NCBI RefSeq assembly: GCF_016888135.1
Contig: NZ_JACSWB010000113.1
Coordinates: 42,049-106,048, forward strand
DNA from: Leptolyngbya sp. CCY15150
Lineage (GTDB): Bacteria > Cyanobacteriota > Cyanobacteriia > RECH01
Reading direction: 5' to 3'
DNA length: 64,000 bases
This document shows, piece after piece, positions 8,996 to 18,589 of the stretch. The position numbers and the translations under genes were made by a program. Below the pieces are notes generated by a model. That model worked only from the letters and a program-made list of their open reading frames with translations, made no database searches and had not been told where the DNA came from. The stretch's first letter is position 1. Every line of letters begins with the position of its first letter.

Positions 8996-9463
8996 GATTT
9001 AACCTTGTTGGATCTGAGTGATCTGTCATCTTGGCGTTGGTAGACGCAGCCCGGTCATCCTAACGTATGCTGTCAACAGGAAGGATACTTGGCCGCTGGG
9101 ATCGTTATCCCATGGGGTACGCAAAGAGGTAGGAGCGATCGCTAGTCTGATAAGTGCATCTCTAGAATGATTGAGCACTCTACGTCCGTAACTGCAGATC
9201 TAATCCCTACGTTGATACGATGCCTCTACGTTAAAGTAGTCTATTAGCCTATAAAATTGCGACCGAGTTTCCACCGACTAAGTTCCCTAAACCCTAGGGC
9301 AGTTCAGTCCGCATATTCACTCAATAGGCTCAGCCTCCAGATCACCTAGCCCTCAGGGGCCTGTCTTGATGCATGAGGCTACCTCACAACAAAGCCCGCC
9401 TTGGCGGGCTTTCACATGGATAGGGAGCGTGGAGAGCTCCCCTGAAATCTGCCCTACCGGAGT
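8996..9463. other. Intergenic stretch, 468 bp
   Basis: No credible gene. It contains the upstream region of the DUF928 gene and, at 9391-9412, the hairpin that ends the 97-residue gene. Nothing else is recognised. Confidence 0.6.
9391..9412 (-). terminator. Hairpin terminator after the 97-residue gene
   Basis: AAAGCCCGCC TT GGCGGGCTTT forms a perfect 10-bp GC-rich stem, 52 bp past the stop of the minus-strand gene at 9464. On the minus strand the stem ends in TTTG. Confidence 0.7.
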
Positions 9464-9757
9464 TTACTGATCCTCAGGGCTTTCATCCGTTGCGCTGCCT
9501 TCAGATTCATCCGTTTCTGGCGTGGATTCTTCTAATTTTGGCGGTTCAGGTGCGGGCTTGGGCTTGGGCCCACGCATGAGAGCTTGGGGCACTGCAGGAG
9601 TTTTTTCTTGGCGATCGCCCCGCCCTTTTCGGTTACCTGATGATTTTCCTTGTCCGCCCCGATCCGAACGACGCTCGTCTTGGGATTGAGGAGTATTGGC
9701 CGGCTCTGCGCTGCTACGTTCTGCCCGCTCTGATTTCTTAATCGGTCGCTCGCCCAT
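9464..9757 (-). CDS. Small low-complexity protein of unknown function
   Basis: 97-residue, strongly charged protein. The N-terminal half is basic and polar (GERPIKKSER, then Arg/Gln/Gly-rich), the middle carries ALMRGPKPKP, and the tail is acidic (ESTPETDESEG). It is probably disordered. The block PxxLMRGPKPKP recalls a small conserved cyanobacterial hypothetical, but I cannot name a function. A hairpin just downstream supports a real transcription unit. Confidence 0.6.
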   Translation of the reverse strand: MGERPIKKSERAERSSAEPANTPQSQDERRSDRGGQGKSSGNRKGRGDRQEKTPAVPQALMRGPKPKPAPEPPKLEESTPETDESEGSATDESPEDQ

Positions 9758-9873
9758 GACTGAACCATCGTTAACGCCTTGTCGATTCTACATCGAAATC
9801 GGTGGAGATCGGCGTCATGACCAGACGAATTTGTCTCCTTGGGCTGATTTTTGATCCGGGATAGAGGAAGATG

Positions 9874-9918
9874 CTGGGATAGCCGGGGATCGGTATGGGC
9901 GATCCCCGGTCATCCCAG
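9874..9918 (-). terminator. Long hairpin downstream of the nucleotide-sugar operon
   Basis: CTGGGAT (9874-9880) and CCGGGGATCG (9883-9892) pair with CGATCCCCGG (9900-9909) and ATCCCAG (9912-9918) around a 7-nt loop; only the two middle positions are imperfect. It is the second of two hairpins after the ugd stop. No T run, so its role is inferred. Confidence 0.5.
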
Positions 9919-9966
9919 AACAAGGCTCTCCCATCGGCAAAAGGAACTTGTGCTCTGATCAGTGCC

Positions 9967-9993
9967 GGGATCACGAGCCAGTCTCGTGATCCC
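9967..9993 (-). terminator. Hairpin just after ugd
   Basis: GGGATCACGAG (9967-9977), loop CCAGT, CTCGTGATCCC (9983-9993): a perfect 11-bp stem 37 bp past the ugd stop. It is the likely end of the five-gene operon, though no T run follows. Confidence 0.6.
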
Positions 9994-10029
9994 TCGTGCT
10001 CTAAGTCTCCCTAAAGGTCTAGGAGAGAG

Positions 10030-11367
10030 CTAGAGGCCAATGCCTTCGTAGATGGCAACACTATGCTTGTCTAACATGCGTCGTCCGTCGATCACCACCG
10101 GCTGAGGATCCAGGGAAGCAATCATCTCCGGTAGGGCTTTGAACTCTGCCCAACGGGTAATGATGATAATGGCCTGGGCTCCAGCGATCGCCGTATCGAC
10201 ATCAGGGCAAAAGGTCACCGTCCCTTCCCCAAACACTTTTTGTGCTTCATGCTGGGCGATGGGATCGTATCCCTGCACCACAGCCCCTGCATCTAAAAGG
10301 GTTTGAGTCACTGGCAGAGCCGGTGATTCGCGAATGTCATCGGTTCCTGGCTTGAAAGCATAGCCCAACACCGCAACCTTGACGCCTTTTAGATCAGGAT
10401 AATGTTTTTGCAGTAAGGTGATCAGCCGAGCTGGCTGTTTCTCATTAACCGCAATCACGGAGTCTAGGATTTGCATGGAGTTGCCCTGTTTTTTGCCGTA
10501 GGCAATCAAGGCCTTGACGTCCTTAGGGAAACAGCTTCCCCCAAAGCCGCAACCCGCTTCAATATAGGTAGTGAACGACGGGACAATGCGGGTGCCGTCT
10601 TCGAGAATGGGGGTGAGACGCTTATCTAGGTGAACGCCACGGGTGACTTCCGTGACATCAATGCCGCCGGTGGAGGTGCAAAGATTGGCAATCTCGTTCG
10701 AGAAGGAAATCATCGTAGCCAACAGGGAATTAGCCGTGTACTTAATCATCTCGGCGGTGCGGCAGTTGGTCGCCAGTTGATCCACACCTTCAAACACCGC
10801 ATAGAGCTCCTGTAAAACCTGGATACTCTTATCGTTGACACCACCGTAGACAATGCGATCGGGATACATGAAGTCTTCGATCGCTTCCCCTTCCTTGAGG
10901 AATTCAGGATTCATGCCCACCCCAAAATCCACACCAGCTTTTTTACCCGATGCTTCTTCTAGAATTGGCAGCACGACCTCGTCGGTGGTGCCTGGAACCA
11001 CGGTACTTTTCACCACAACGGTGTGATACGTGGTCTTGTCCTTGATGACTTCACCAATTTGCCGCGCCACTGTCTTGATGTATTTGAGATCAATCTCATT
11101 GCCATCAAACGGTGTGCCAACCGCAATCAGCGAAATATCTGTATCTAGAACCGCTTGGCGCAGGTTGGTCGTAGCCGACAGGGACTGACCAATGTTTTTC
11201 TTGAGCAGATCTTCTAGGCCATCTTCATAGATGGGAGGGATTCCCTGGTTAATCTTATCGACTTTGACCGGGTCAATGTCAATACAGATGATCTCATGTC
11301 CTTTTTCTGCCAGGCAAACTCCCGACACCAAACCGACATAGCCTGTACCCGCAACAGAAACTTTCAT
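10030..11367 (-). CDS. ugd: UDP-glucose 6-dehydrogenase
   Basis: Oxidises UDP-glucose to UDP-glucuronate with two NAD+. Single-domain-repeat type, 445 residues, the normal length. The N-terminal Rossmann motif is VAGTGYVGLVSG; the catalytic segment GGSCFPKDVKAL places Cys near 279; the C-terminal domain has YAFKPGTDDIRESPAL. Its ATG directly abuts the stop of the upstream SDR gene (0 nt), so it is the last gene of the rfbF-rfbC-SAF-SDR-ugd operon. It would supply UDP-glucuronate for the neighbouring decarboxylase-like SDR. Confidence 0.95.
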   Translation of the reverse strand: MKVSVAGTGYVGLVSGVCLAEKGHEIICIDIDPVKVDKINQGIPPIYEDGLEDLLKKNIGQSLSATTNLRQAVLDTDISLIAVGTPFDGNEIDLKYIKTVARQIGEVIKDKTTYHTVVVKSTVVPGTTDEVVLPILEEASGKKAGVDFGVGMNPEFLKEGEAIEDFMYPDRIVYGGVNDKSIQVLQELYAVFEGVDQLATNCRTAEMIKYTANSLLATMISFSNEIANLCTSTGGIDVTEVTRGVHLDKRLTPILEDGTRIVPSFTTYIEAGCGFGGSCFPKDVKALIAYGKKQGNSMQILDSVIAVNEKQPARLITLLQKHYPDLKGVKVAVLGYAFKPGTDDIRESPALPVTQTLLDAGAVVQGYDPIAQHEAQKVFGEGTVTFCPDVDTAIAGAQAIIIITRWAEFKALPEMIASLDPQPVVIDGRRMLDKHSVAIYEGIGL

Positions 11368-12480
11368 TTATGCCTCCTCTGCTTCGCGGTTGTCTTGATA
11401 CCAAACGAGCGATCGCCGTAGTCCATCATCAATCATAATGCCAGGGGTGTAGCCCAAATCGGTGCGAGCTTTGGTGATAATGGGACAGCGACGGTTGGGG
11501 TTATCCACCAAATAGGCTTTATCGTCACTTTCTTGGCGAACCACCTTCCCGGTATAACCAAAGAGTTCCTTGGCCAGTTCCACTACGCGATCGGCTAGGT
11601 TAGCCATGGAAATTTCCGGCTCTTCTACCCCAATGTTGTAGGCTTCCCCAGGATGTCCCTTAATCAGGATTTTGTAGTATCCCACAATGGCATCGGCGAT
11701 ATAGCAAAAGGTACGGGTAGGCGATCCATCCGATAGCATGATGATATCTCGCCCGGATAAAACATCCCGGGCAAAATCTGGAAGCACGCGCTTGTCGGTG
11801 ATTTTTAGACCCGGCCCATAGTTATTGAAGGGACGAGCAGTTTTGATCGGTAGCCCATGCTGCTGAGCAAAGTTAACGCAAAGCGTTTCCCCATAGCGCT
11901 TGGATTCGTCGTAGCAGGCCCTGGGCCCTGTGCAGGAGACGTTACCGCGATAGGTTTCCGGGGTGGGAATATTTTCGGGGGTTGGATCACCGTAAATTTC
12001 GCTGGTGGAGTAGAACAGGAACCCTTCAACGGGAATGCCCTTTTCCTTTTGTCTTAGGCAATATTCTAAGAGCGATCGCAGCCCGTTTACATTCGCATCC
12101 ATAGTTTCAATGGGATACTTGCGATAATAGGTGGGAGAAGCGATCGATGCGGCATGGATGATGAACTGAAAGTCCTCTATGTCAGACGGCAGAGGATGGG
12201 TAATATCGTGCTTGGTAAGGGTAAGCGTAGGATTATCCTTGAGGCTCACCAACCAATCAGGAACACCGCGAATGTAATTATCAAATACGGTGAGCTGAAT
12301 CTGTTGATCGGCATCCACCGTGTCATTCCAGTACAAAATCATCTGAACTAGATAATAGCCTAGAAACCCACCTCCTCCTACGATCAGGAGTTTTTTCCCA
12401 GCCATTACACTCAGTTCTTCCTGTAAATTGCCCCGCATGTAGTCTAAATCGGCAGCAATTACATCACGCGCTGTTTTCAT
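11368..12480 (-). CDS. NAD-dependent epimerase/dehydratase, UDP-glucuronate decarboxylase-like
   Basis: Extended SDR of 370 residues. An N-terminal extension of about 28 residues precedes the NAD-binding GGGGFLG (35-41). The catalytic Tyr190-xxx-Lys194 lies in ACYDESKRYGE, with FYSTSEIYGD upstream, and RPFNNYGPG and TRTFCYIADA follow as in UDP-xylose synthases. Placement directly before ugd supports UDP-glucuronate as the substrate (UDP-xylose or a 4-keto pentose product). Another NDP-sugar dehydratase role cannot be excluded. If translation starts at Met26 (MAGKKLLIVG), the enzyme would have a standard N-terminus. Confidence 0.85.
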   Translation of the reverse strand: MKTARDVIAADLDYMRGNLQEELSVMAGKKLLIVGGGGFLGYYLVQMILYWNDTVDADQQIQLTVFDNYIRGVPDWLVSLKDNPTLTLTKHDITHPLPSDIEDFQFIIHAASIASPTYYRKYPIETMDANVNGLRSLLEYCLRQKEKGIPVEGFLFYSTSEIYGDPTPENIPTPETYRGNVSCTGPRACYDESKRYGETLCVNFAQQHGLPIKTARPFNNYGPGLKITDKRVLPDFARDVLSGRDIIMLSDGSPTRTFCYIADAIVGYYKILIKGHPGEAYNIGVEEPEISMANLADRVVELAKELFGYTGKVVRQESDDKAYLVDNPNRRCPIITKARTDLGYTPGIMIDDGLRRSLVWYQDNREAEEA

Positions 12481-12611
12481 ATGTCAAAACCTAAGATAGA
12501 CAGGATTGTCATAACGCCTGTAGAGAAACAGGAAACTCCTTTTAGAATGCCCAGAACTCCGTAATTCTAACCAGAGTTTTCCTGAATCTCTCAAATTAGT
12601 CCCGGTCAAAC

Positions 12612-13922
12612 TTAAACGGTGGCTAACGGTTTGGGAGCAAAGTAAGCATCCTGCTCTAAACGGAGTTTGACCGCTAAGCTATCTGTGGGCAACTCAACAT
12701 CATCATAGGTGAGAACCTGATCTTTCGGGACATCTCGCTTGAGTCGGCAGCCCTCGGCAATCCCCATGGGCAAGAGACGCTGCTCCATGACAACATCAGT
12801 GTTTTCACACATGCCGTAAGTCATGTAGAAGCCCAGCCCATCAAGGGTTTCGCCGGCTTTAAGGTCAATCTTAGCTGTAGTCACTACATCAACAACCTGA
12901 CCGCCCAAGGGGGAAATCACGGAGTCGTTAAATAGGGCTACCCGCGCTGCGGAAAGGGGAACCTCAAAAATAGTCAGGTGGTAGGGGACGTAGAAGCTAT
13001 AGAGCGGCCCCTGGCCGAGTTTGCCGTAGTTGAGGTAGTGGGCCTGCTGGGCATCATTTTCGTGGGCGGCGTAGACAAACACCCCCGGGCTAGGTTTGGT
13101 CTTCACCACATACTCAACAATTCCGCCTAGCTCTCGCAGTTGGTCAATATCATAGCGATCAATCATGTCGTCAATATGACCGTCGTAGTCGTAGCCCAAC
13201 ATACCGCGCTGCGCCACCTTCATACCCGTAGCATTGGCAACGATCGCCTGTTCAAACGAAATTTTGGTACCATCTGCAAAGCTGGTGACCATAGAAGGCG
13301 TTTGCCCCCACTGTTTGGCAAAACTTTCTTGGGTTGTGGGGTTGCGGTAGCGATCCTGCAGACCCTTGATGTTGCCGCAAATCAAAGGCGTTAGCCCAAT
13401 ACTTTTGACAAACCGGTAGAGGTTCATTTGTACCCCTGGCTGATCGCCATCACAACCGGTGAGAATCACGCCAGCGCGGTCAGCATAGACCTTTAGAATG
13501 GGGCCAACCGTGCCATCTAGCTCCGCATTCATCAGCACCATGTGCTTCTTGCACTCGATCGCCTTCATGGTGACCTGTGCGCCGAATTCTACATGTCCGG
13601 TAGACTCAATGAGCACATCAATGTTTTCGGCTTCACAGAGCAGATCGGCATCCGCGGTGACTACAAACTTACCGGCAGCGATCGCTCCATCCAACTGTTC
13701 TACGGTATAAGCCTCCGTGACCTCATCAGCTCCAGCTAAGGCATAGGCCTGCTTCGCGTTTTCCACCGTGCGGTTAGAAATAGCAACTAGCTGCATTCCG
13801 GGAATGTAGTTGAGGATTTGGTTGGCGATGCCGCGCCCCATGAATCCTGCCCCAATCATGCCCACTCGTACAGGATTGCCTGCTTCTTCCCGTGCCTTTA
13901 AAGCTGTATCTACAATAATCAT
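12612..13922 (-). CDS. NAD(P)-binding oxidoreductase with C-terminal SAF domain
   Basis: 436 residues. The Rossmann start RVGMIGAGFMGRGIANQI (about 19-36) resembles homoserine dehydrogenase or Gfo/Idh-type NAD(P) domains. A central catalytic-like region follows, then a SAF-type domain near the end (GMCENTDVVMEQRLLPMGIA, about 370-430). SAF domains are also found in NeuB and FlgA-type proteins. It lacks an obvious aldehyde-dehydrogenase Cys. The start overlaps the rfbC stop as ATGA (13919-13922), so it is coupled to rfbC and presumably acts on the same deoxysugar intermediate or a branch carbon unit. The reaction is not known to me. Confidence 0.8.
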   Translation of the reverse strand: MIIVDTALKAREEAGNPVRVGMIGAGFMGRGIANQILNYIPGMQLVAISNRTVENAKQAYALAGADEVTEAYTVEQLDGAIAAGKFVVTADADLLCEAENIDVLIESTGHVEFGAQVTMKAIECKKHMVLMNAELDGTVGPILKVYADRAGVILTGCDGDQPGVQMNLYRFVKSIGLTPLICGNIKGLQDRYRNPTTQESFAKQWGQTPSMVTSFADGTKISFEQAIVANATGMKVAQRGMLGYDYDGHIDDMIDRYDIDQLRELGGIVEYVVKTKPSPGVFVYAAHENDAQQAHYLNYGKLGQGPLYSFYVPYHLTIFEVPLSAARVALFNDSVISPLGGQVVDVVTTAKIDLKAGETLDGLGFYMTYGMCENTDVVMEQRLLPMGIAEGCRLKRDVPKDQVLTYDDVELPTDSLAVKLRLEQDAYFAPKPLATV

Positions 13923-14464
13923 GACCGAACTCCTTCAGATGTTAACAACGACCAAGACTGATCCTTCTCGGAGACTTCGACAGCCGGCAGGGGCCATTCA
14001 ATCCCTAAGGCTGGATCGTCATACCGTAATCCTCCCTCCACACCGGGCGTGTAAAATTCACTCACCTGGTATAAAGCTTCTGACCCATCTTCCAAGGCTT
14101 GATAGCCATGGGCAAAGAGATCGGGGACATAAAATGCTCGGTGATTATCTGCAGATAACTCCACGCCAACATGTTGCAAGTAAGTTGGAGAGTCAGGACG
14201 CATATCTACAATCACATCATAGATAGCTCCACGAATACAGCGGATTAGTTTAGCCTCAGTAGCCGGAGGACGTTGATAATGTAATCCGCGTAGCGTTCCT
14301 TTTTTGGCGTTAAACGATAAGTTACATTGAGCTACGGCTGGATTGAGCCCGTGAGCTTCAAACTCTTGTTGACAAAATGTGCGTGCAAAGAAGCCACGAT
14401 GATCGCTTCGAGGCTCCAAATCAATCACATAGGCCCCTTTGAGCTTGGTTTCAATAAACTGCAT
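13919..14464 (-). CDS. rfbC: dTDP-4-dehydrorhamnose 3,5-epimerase family protein
   Basis: RmlC-type cupin, 181 residues, the usual length. Catalytic His62 lies in GTLRGLHYQ, Tyr132 in ALYQVSEFY, and the substrate segment LRYDDPALGIEWP is present, so the enzyme looks active. It epimerises C3/C5 of NDP-4-keto-6-deoxy sugars. The preceding gene is a CTP-type transferase (rfbF), so a CDP-sugar substrate is likely here, as in some cyanobacterial clusters, rather than dTDP. It sits 73 bp after rfbF and overlaps the SAF oxidoreductase by 4 nt. Confidence 0.9.
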   Translation of the reverse strand: MQFIETKLKGAYVIDLEPRSDHRGFFARTFCQQEFEAHGLNPAVAQCNLSFNAKKGTLRGLHYQRPPATEAKLIRCIRGAIYDVIVDMRPDSPTYLQHVGVELSADNHRAFYVPDLFAHGYQALEDGSEALYQVSEFYTPGVEGGLRYDDPALGIEWPLPAVEVSEKDQSWSLLTSEGVRS

Positions 14465-14537
14465 TCATCCTCCTGTAGCGATCGCTTTATCCCTAAACTA
14501 TAGACGGCACTTCTGCAACAAGATGTCGGCACAGATG

Positions 14538-15323
14538 CTACCAAATTTTCCAGGGGGCTTGACCGCTGTGCCAGAGTTTTTCGAGGTAGTTTTTGTCCCG
14601 CAACGTATCCATGGGTTGCCAAAATCCATCATGGCGGAAAGCAGAAAGTTGTCCATCATGAGCAATTTTCTGGAGGGGAGTATGCTCCCACATCACCGAG
14701 TCTTCGCCAGCATCATCGGGCACATAGTCGATCGCTTCAGGCTCCACAACAAAGAAACCTGCGTTGATGTAGGCACCATCGCCCTCAGGCTTTTCCTGAA
14801 AACTATCAATCTTGGTTTGCCCTTGAGCTAATTCAATCGCACCAAAGCGTCCAGGGGGTTGGACAGCCGTTAACGTCACTAAGGTTTTTTGCTCTTTATG
14901 AAACTTAATCAACTCAGTGATGTTAACGTTACTGACCCCATCTCCGTAGGTAAAGCAGAAGGTTTCCTTACCAATGTATTCGCGAACCCGCTTGAGTCGC
15001 CCTCCGGTCAGCGTGGTTTCACCCGTGTCGGCTAGCGTGACCTTCCAGGGTTCTGCTTTGGCTCCATGAATATTCATTTGGTTGTAGCGCATGTCAAAGG
15101 TGACATCAGACATGCGTAAGAAGTAGTTATTGAAAAATTCTTTGATCACATAAGCCTTATAGCCGCAACAAATCACGAATTCGTTGATGCCATGGGCTGA
15201 GTAGACCTTCATAATGTGCCACAAAATGGGCAACCCACCAATTTCAACCATGGGCTTGGGTCGAATACTGGTTTCCTCACTGAGACGAGTTCCTAACCCA
15301 CCTGCGAGTATTACTGCCTTCAT
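14538..15323 (-). CDS. rfbF: Glucose-1-phosphate cytidylyltransferase
   Basis: Makes CDP-glucose from CTP and glucose-1-phosphate, the first step of CDP-deoxysugar synthesis. 261 residues, full length. Signature [18 protein letters not shown] with [18 protein letters not shown] at the N-terminus, [12 protein letters not shown] in the middle and the C-terminal [19 protein letters not shown] are diagnostic. First gene of the minus-strand operon, with about 690 bp of non-coding DNA upstream that should hold the promoter. No CDP-glucose 4,6-dehydratase (rfbG) is in the window. Confidence 0.95.
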   Translation of the reverse strand: MKAVILAGGLGTRLSEETSIRPKPMVEIGGLPILWHIMKVYSAHGINEFVICCGYKAYVIKEFFNNYFLRMSDVTFDMRYNQMNIHGAKAEPWKVTLADTGETTLTGGRLKRVREYIGKETFCFTYGDGVSNVNITELIKFHKEQKTLVTLTAVQPPGRFGAIELAQGQTKIDSFQEKPEGDGAYINAGFFVVEPEAIDYVPDDAGEDSVMWEHTPLQKIAHDGQLSAFRHDGFWQPMDTLRDKNYLEKLWHSGQAPWKIW

Positions 15324-16014
15324 TCTAAACTTGCCTCACATTGTGTCAGTTGTGGATAGTGACGGACATGGGCTAGAACCAAGATCGGGGCAAGACGACC
15401 CAAGCAGCGATCGCACCTGACCCAGATTCTTTTCAACCTTAATTGCGCTAACCCAGAAAAACGCAATCACATTTTGCTTGTAAAGCTTGGCATATTTTTA
15501 TGGGTATGGCATCCCCTTTCCCATGGTGCTGATGTGAAAACGTCCTTATAGCTGAGCCGAAAGGGCATTCCTAGTATTCACTGGTCTTCATGCAACTCCG
15601 TAAAACTACTGTTCAGCATTGACCTAGACGGTTCATGGGCGATAGCTCGTGGGTGACGATGGATGGTTCCTCTATAAAAGTGCTGGGTTATGATCCATGA
15701 TGCAGCAACCAGGTTACACAAGAGACGGATCAATCCTGAAACGCCTAGGCAAGGTGCAGTTAGTCATGAGTCCTAGCTGAATCATATTTGATACGACTTA
15801 TAACTTCAATATCAACGAAGCGCCAAGTTTTTATGAAGTAACTTTACTTGATCTTTAAACTAGACCTACCGTAGTTCTACTTAGTGTGAGGAAAAACCTG
15901 TCTTCTTGCTGGTTCTTATGCGAGATTGAGCCCAAGGCTGTGTGAGGTTGAGCCATAAGATAAGGGCTGGGCGATCGCCCTCGGGACAATCCGGGGGGTG
16001 TTTAGGTAAAGGCA
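15324..16014. other. Intergenic stretch upstream of the rfbF operon
   Basis: About 690 bp with no credible gene, tRNA or strong hairpin seen. It must contain the rfbF promoter (right to left) and the 3' end region of the small membrane protein gene at 16015. Confidence 0.6.
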
Positions 16015-16482
16015 CTAGTCCATAGGCTGGTTTCTAGAAGCCTGCATGTCGGTCTCAATGACATCTAGAGTCTTCATGGCCAGACGTTTTGCCTCTAGTT
16101 TCCAGCCCCAGCGCTGCACGGAGAAGGCTACGTAGAAGCCAATGCCCGTCGCTAAAAAGTCGAGGGGTTGGGAGGCAGAAATGCCAAAGAGCAGGCCTAA
16201 TCCGCCAATGCCCCAAAATGGGAGTGCGACCAGTTGGCGGTTGTTTTCAACTAACTTGGCCGGCAGACTTGTGGGAATCTGGGCAGCGATCGCCGCCCGC
16301 ACGTCTTGCTGTTGAGGATAGGGCACGGTTAACCCAAATTTTGGCCGTAGTTTTTCGATTTTGCGTGCTTCAGTGCTGTATTCGGTCAATTCATCCTCAG
16401 CCATCATGACGAGCTGCTGTGCATAATCCATGGCGGTATACCAAACCCTTTGCATGACTATCCTAGGGCTGAGGTGCCCCAT
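16015..16482 (-). CDS. Small membrane protein of unknown function
   Basis: 155 residues with two hydrophobic segments (about 84-102 and 107-124) after a charged N-terminal region (TEYSTEARKIEKLRPKFG), and a basic/amphipathic C-terminus. Translation could begin at Met10 or Met17 instead of Met1. It is not a family I can name. It sits alone between long non-coding stretches. Confidence 0.6.
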   Translation of the reverse strand: MGHLSPRIVMQRVWYTAMDYAQQLVMMAEDELTEYSTEARKIEKLRPKFGLTVPYPQQQDVRAAIAAQIPTSLPAKLVENNRQLVALPFWGIGGLGLLFGISASQPLDFLATGIGFYVAFSVQRWGWKLEAKRLAMKTLDVIETDMQASRNQPMD

Positions 16483-17011
16483 CCTTCAAGCGTTAAGCGG
16501 AGAGGCTGCGAGATAGAATAGACATGGACGCAACCCCTAGTTTTAGCCCATGATCAACAACACAGACTGATGCAATGTTCAGAAAGGTCGTAATAACACG
16601 TATGAACTTCTTGCAAAACTAAGTCAAAATTAATACAGACATAGTTCCTGATTTCATTCGCGACAAAGCTTTATCATTAGCATCTGCGCACCTATCCCAA
16701 GCATTGCCTATCATCACAGTAAGCTGATCATGGGCTTATAAAGATTATCCCTTGAACCCCATACCTGATGACCTGCTTGGCATCATCAGGATTCCTGTAT
16801 AGTAGTAAGACTACGTAGGAATTTAGGGGCGATCGCCACCCAGATTGTAAAGCCGTGACACGCTGCTTCCATAGTTGTACTGATTTATAGATGAGGGCAG
16901 TTGTATCAAAACTGGTTGCGTACAGCGTTTAGTCTATCAACCCACTACGATTGTAGAACTACCATCTGCGTGACGTGTTTGCGGCACCCTATATACTGAT
17001 TGTCCTTGTTT
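16483..17011. other. Intergenic stretch between divergent genes
   Basis: About 530 bp separate the divergent 155-residue gene and the sensor kinase, so two promoters are expected. No gene, strong hairpin or repeat was recognised. Confidence 0.55.
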
Positions 17012-18589
17012 ATGTCTGATTTGCACTCCCATTTAACGGCTGACATCCTCGTGGTGGATGATATTCCCCATAACCTTCGCCTGCTCTCTAGGATGTTAGA
17101 CATGCAAGGCTACAATGTCCGCTGCACCACGAGCCCTCGCATGGCCTTACAAGCAGCCAAGACCAAGCCACCTGACCTATTGCTGCTGGATGTCAAAATG
17201 CCGCAGATGAGCGGCTATGACCTATGTCAACTGCTGAAACGGGATGAGCAAACCCAGACAATTCCGGTCATCTTCATCAGTGCGCTGGATGAGCTGGCTG
17301 ATAAGCTGCGGGGGTTTGAGGTGGGAGGGGTTGACTATGTGACGAAGCCGTTCCATGAAGCGGAAATCCTAATGCGGGTGAAAACGCAAATTACGCTGCA
17401 GCAGCAGCGGAAACAGCTTTTGGATCAAAACCAAAAGCTCACCCAGGAAATTCAGAAACGGCAGCAAACGGAAGTGTCGCTGCAGGCCAGTGAAGAGCAG
17501 TATCGAAATCTAGTCGAGCAGACCAGTGACTGGATCTGGGAATGTGATGCAAATTTGCAGTTGACCTATACGAATGCTCAGATTGCTTCTATCCTGGGGT
17601 ATTCACTGGAGAGGGCAATCGGGCTTTCCTTCCACGACCTAATGGCGGAGGATAGCTATGAGAGCTTTGTGGATGCCTTGAAGCACTTATCGGGCGATCG
17701 CGCTTCGACGCAGCTTGAGGTGGGTGTACGGCACGTTTCAGGCGATATTGTTGAATTTGAAACCAGTGGCTTGATGCGACTCGATCCCCAGGGAGTTTTA
17801 CAGGGCTATCGCGGGATTGCTCGCGATATCAGCCGCCGCAAGCAGGTGGAGCATGAAATTCGCCAGGCACTCAGCCGCCAGAAGGAAATCAACGAGTTTA
17901 AGTCTCGATTTGTGTCGGTGATTTCCCACGAATTTCGCACACCGCTGACGGTGATTCAGTCGTCAGCCGATATCCTGCAAAATATTCCCTGCACCGAGAG
18001 CGATCGCGAAGAACTGCTGACGCGGATTCAGGCGGCCGTCAACCATATGACGCTGTTAGTGGATGATGTTGTCGTCGTCGGGCAGGCTGAGGCCGGCAAG
18101 CTAAAATCTGTGCCGACCCGGTTAAATTTAGAGCAATTTCTGCGAGATCTACTGCGGGAGTTTGAGGTGTTGACCCAGCCTAACCACAGGATCGACTTTT
18201 CTAGCACGTCGGCGTCAATTGAGCTCTCCGTAGATCAAAAGCTATTGCGCCAGACGATTACGAACCTGGTATCTAACGCCATTAAGTATTCTCCCGGCGG
18301 TGGGGCGATCGCCATTCATCTCAAGCGGCAAAACCATGATGCCATCATTGAGGTCAGCGATTCTGGGATCGGTATTCCTCCTGAGGATCAAGAGAACCTG
18401 TTTGAATGCTTCCATCGAGCTCAAAACGTGGGCACCATTCCCGGCACTGGCATTGGTTTGTTTATTACGCGGGAATGTGTCCGTTTACACCAGGGTGATA
18501 TTGACGTGCGCAGTCAAGTAGGACAAGGCACAACCTTCACCATTCGGTTTCCCATGGAGCCAGATGATGTTCCAGATGATTTAGTTTAG
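17012..18589 (+). CDS. REC-PAS histidine kinase
   Basis: Cytosolic sensor kinase with an N-terminal receiver (about 10-130, phosphoacceptor Asp60 in LLLLDVKMP, Lys in YVTKPF). A short coiled coil precedes a PAS domain (about 160-285, WIWECDANLQLTYTN). HisKA has ISHEFRTPL with His306, and HATPase_c has an N box (ITNLVSNAIKYSPGG), DSGIGIP and GTGIGL. No TM segment is seen. The ATG at 17012 (525 residues) is chosen; an in-frame TTG four codons upstream at 17000 would extend it slightly. There is no obvious Shine-Dalgarno. Receiver-first kinases usually sit inside phosphorelays; the partner is not evident here. Confidence 0.92.
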   Translation: MSDLHSHLTADILVVDDIPHNLRLLSRMLDMQGYNVRCTTSPRMALQAAKTKPPDLLLLDVKMPQMSGYDLCQLLKRDEQTQTIPVIFISALDELADKLRGFEVGGVDYVTKPFHEAEILMRVKTQITLQQQRKQLLDQNQKLTQEIQKRQQTEVSLQASEEQYRNLVEQTSDWIWECDANLQLTYTNAQIASILGYSLERAIGLSFHDLMAEDSYESFVDALKHLSGDRASTQLEVGVRHVSGDIVEFETSGLMRLDPQGVLQGYRGIARDISRRKQVEHEIRQALSRQKEINEFKSRFVSVISHEFRTPLTVIQSSADILQNIPCTESDREELLTRIQAAVNHMTLLVDDVVVVGQAEAGKLKSVPTRLNLEQFLRDLLREFEVLTQPNHRIDFSSTSASIELSVDQKLLRQTITNLVSNAIKYSPGGGAIAIHLKRQNHDAIIEVSDSGIGIPPEDQENLFECFHRAQNVGTIPGTGIGLFITRECVRLHQGDIDVRSQVGQGTTFTIRFPMEPDDVPDDLV

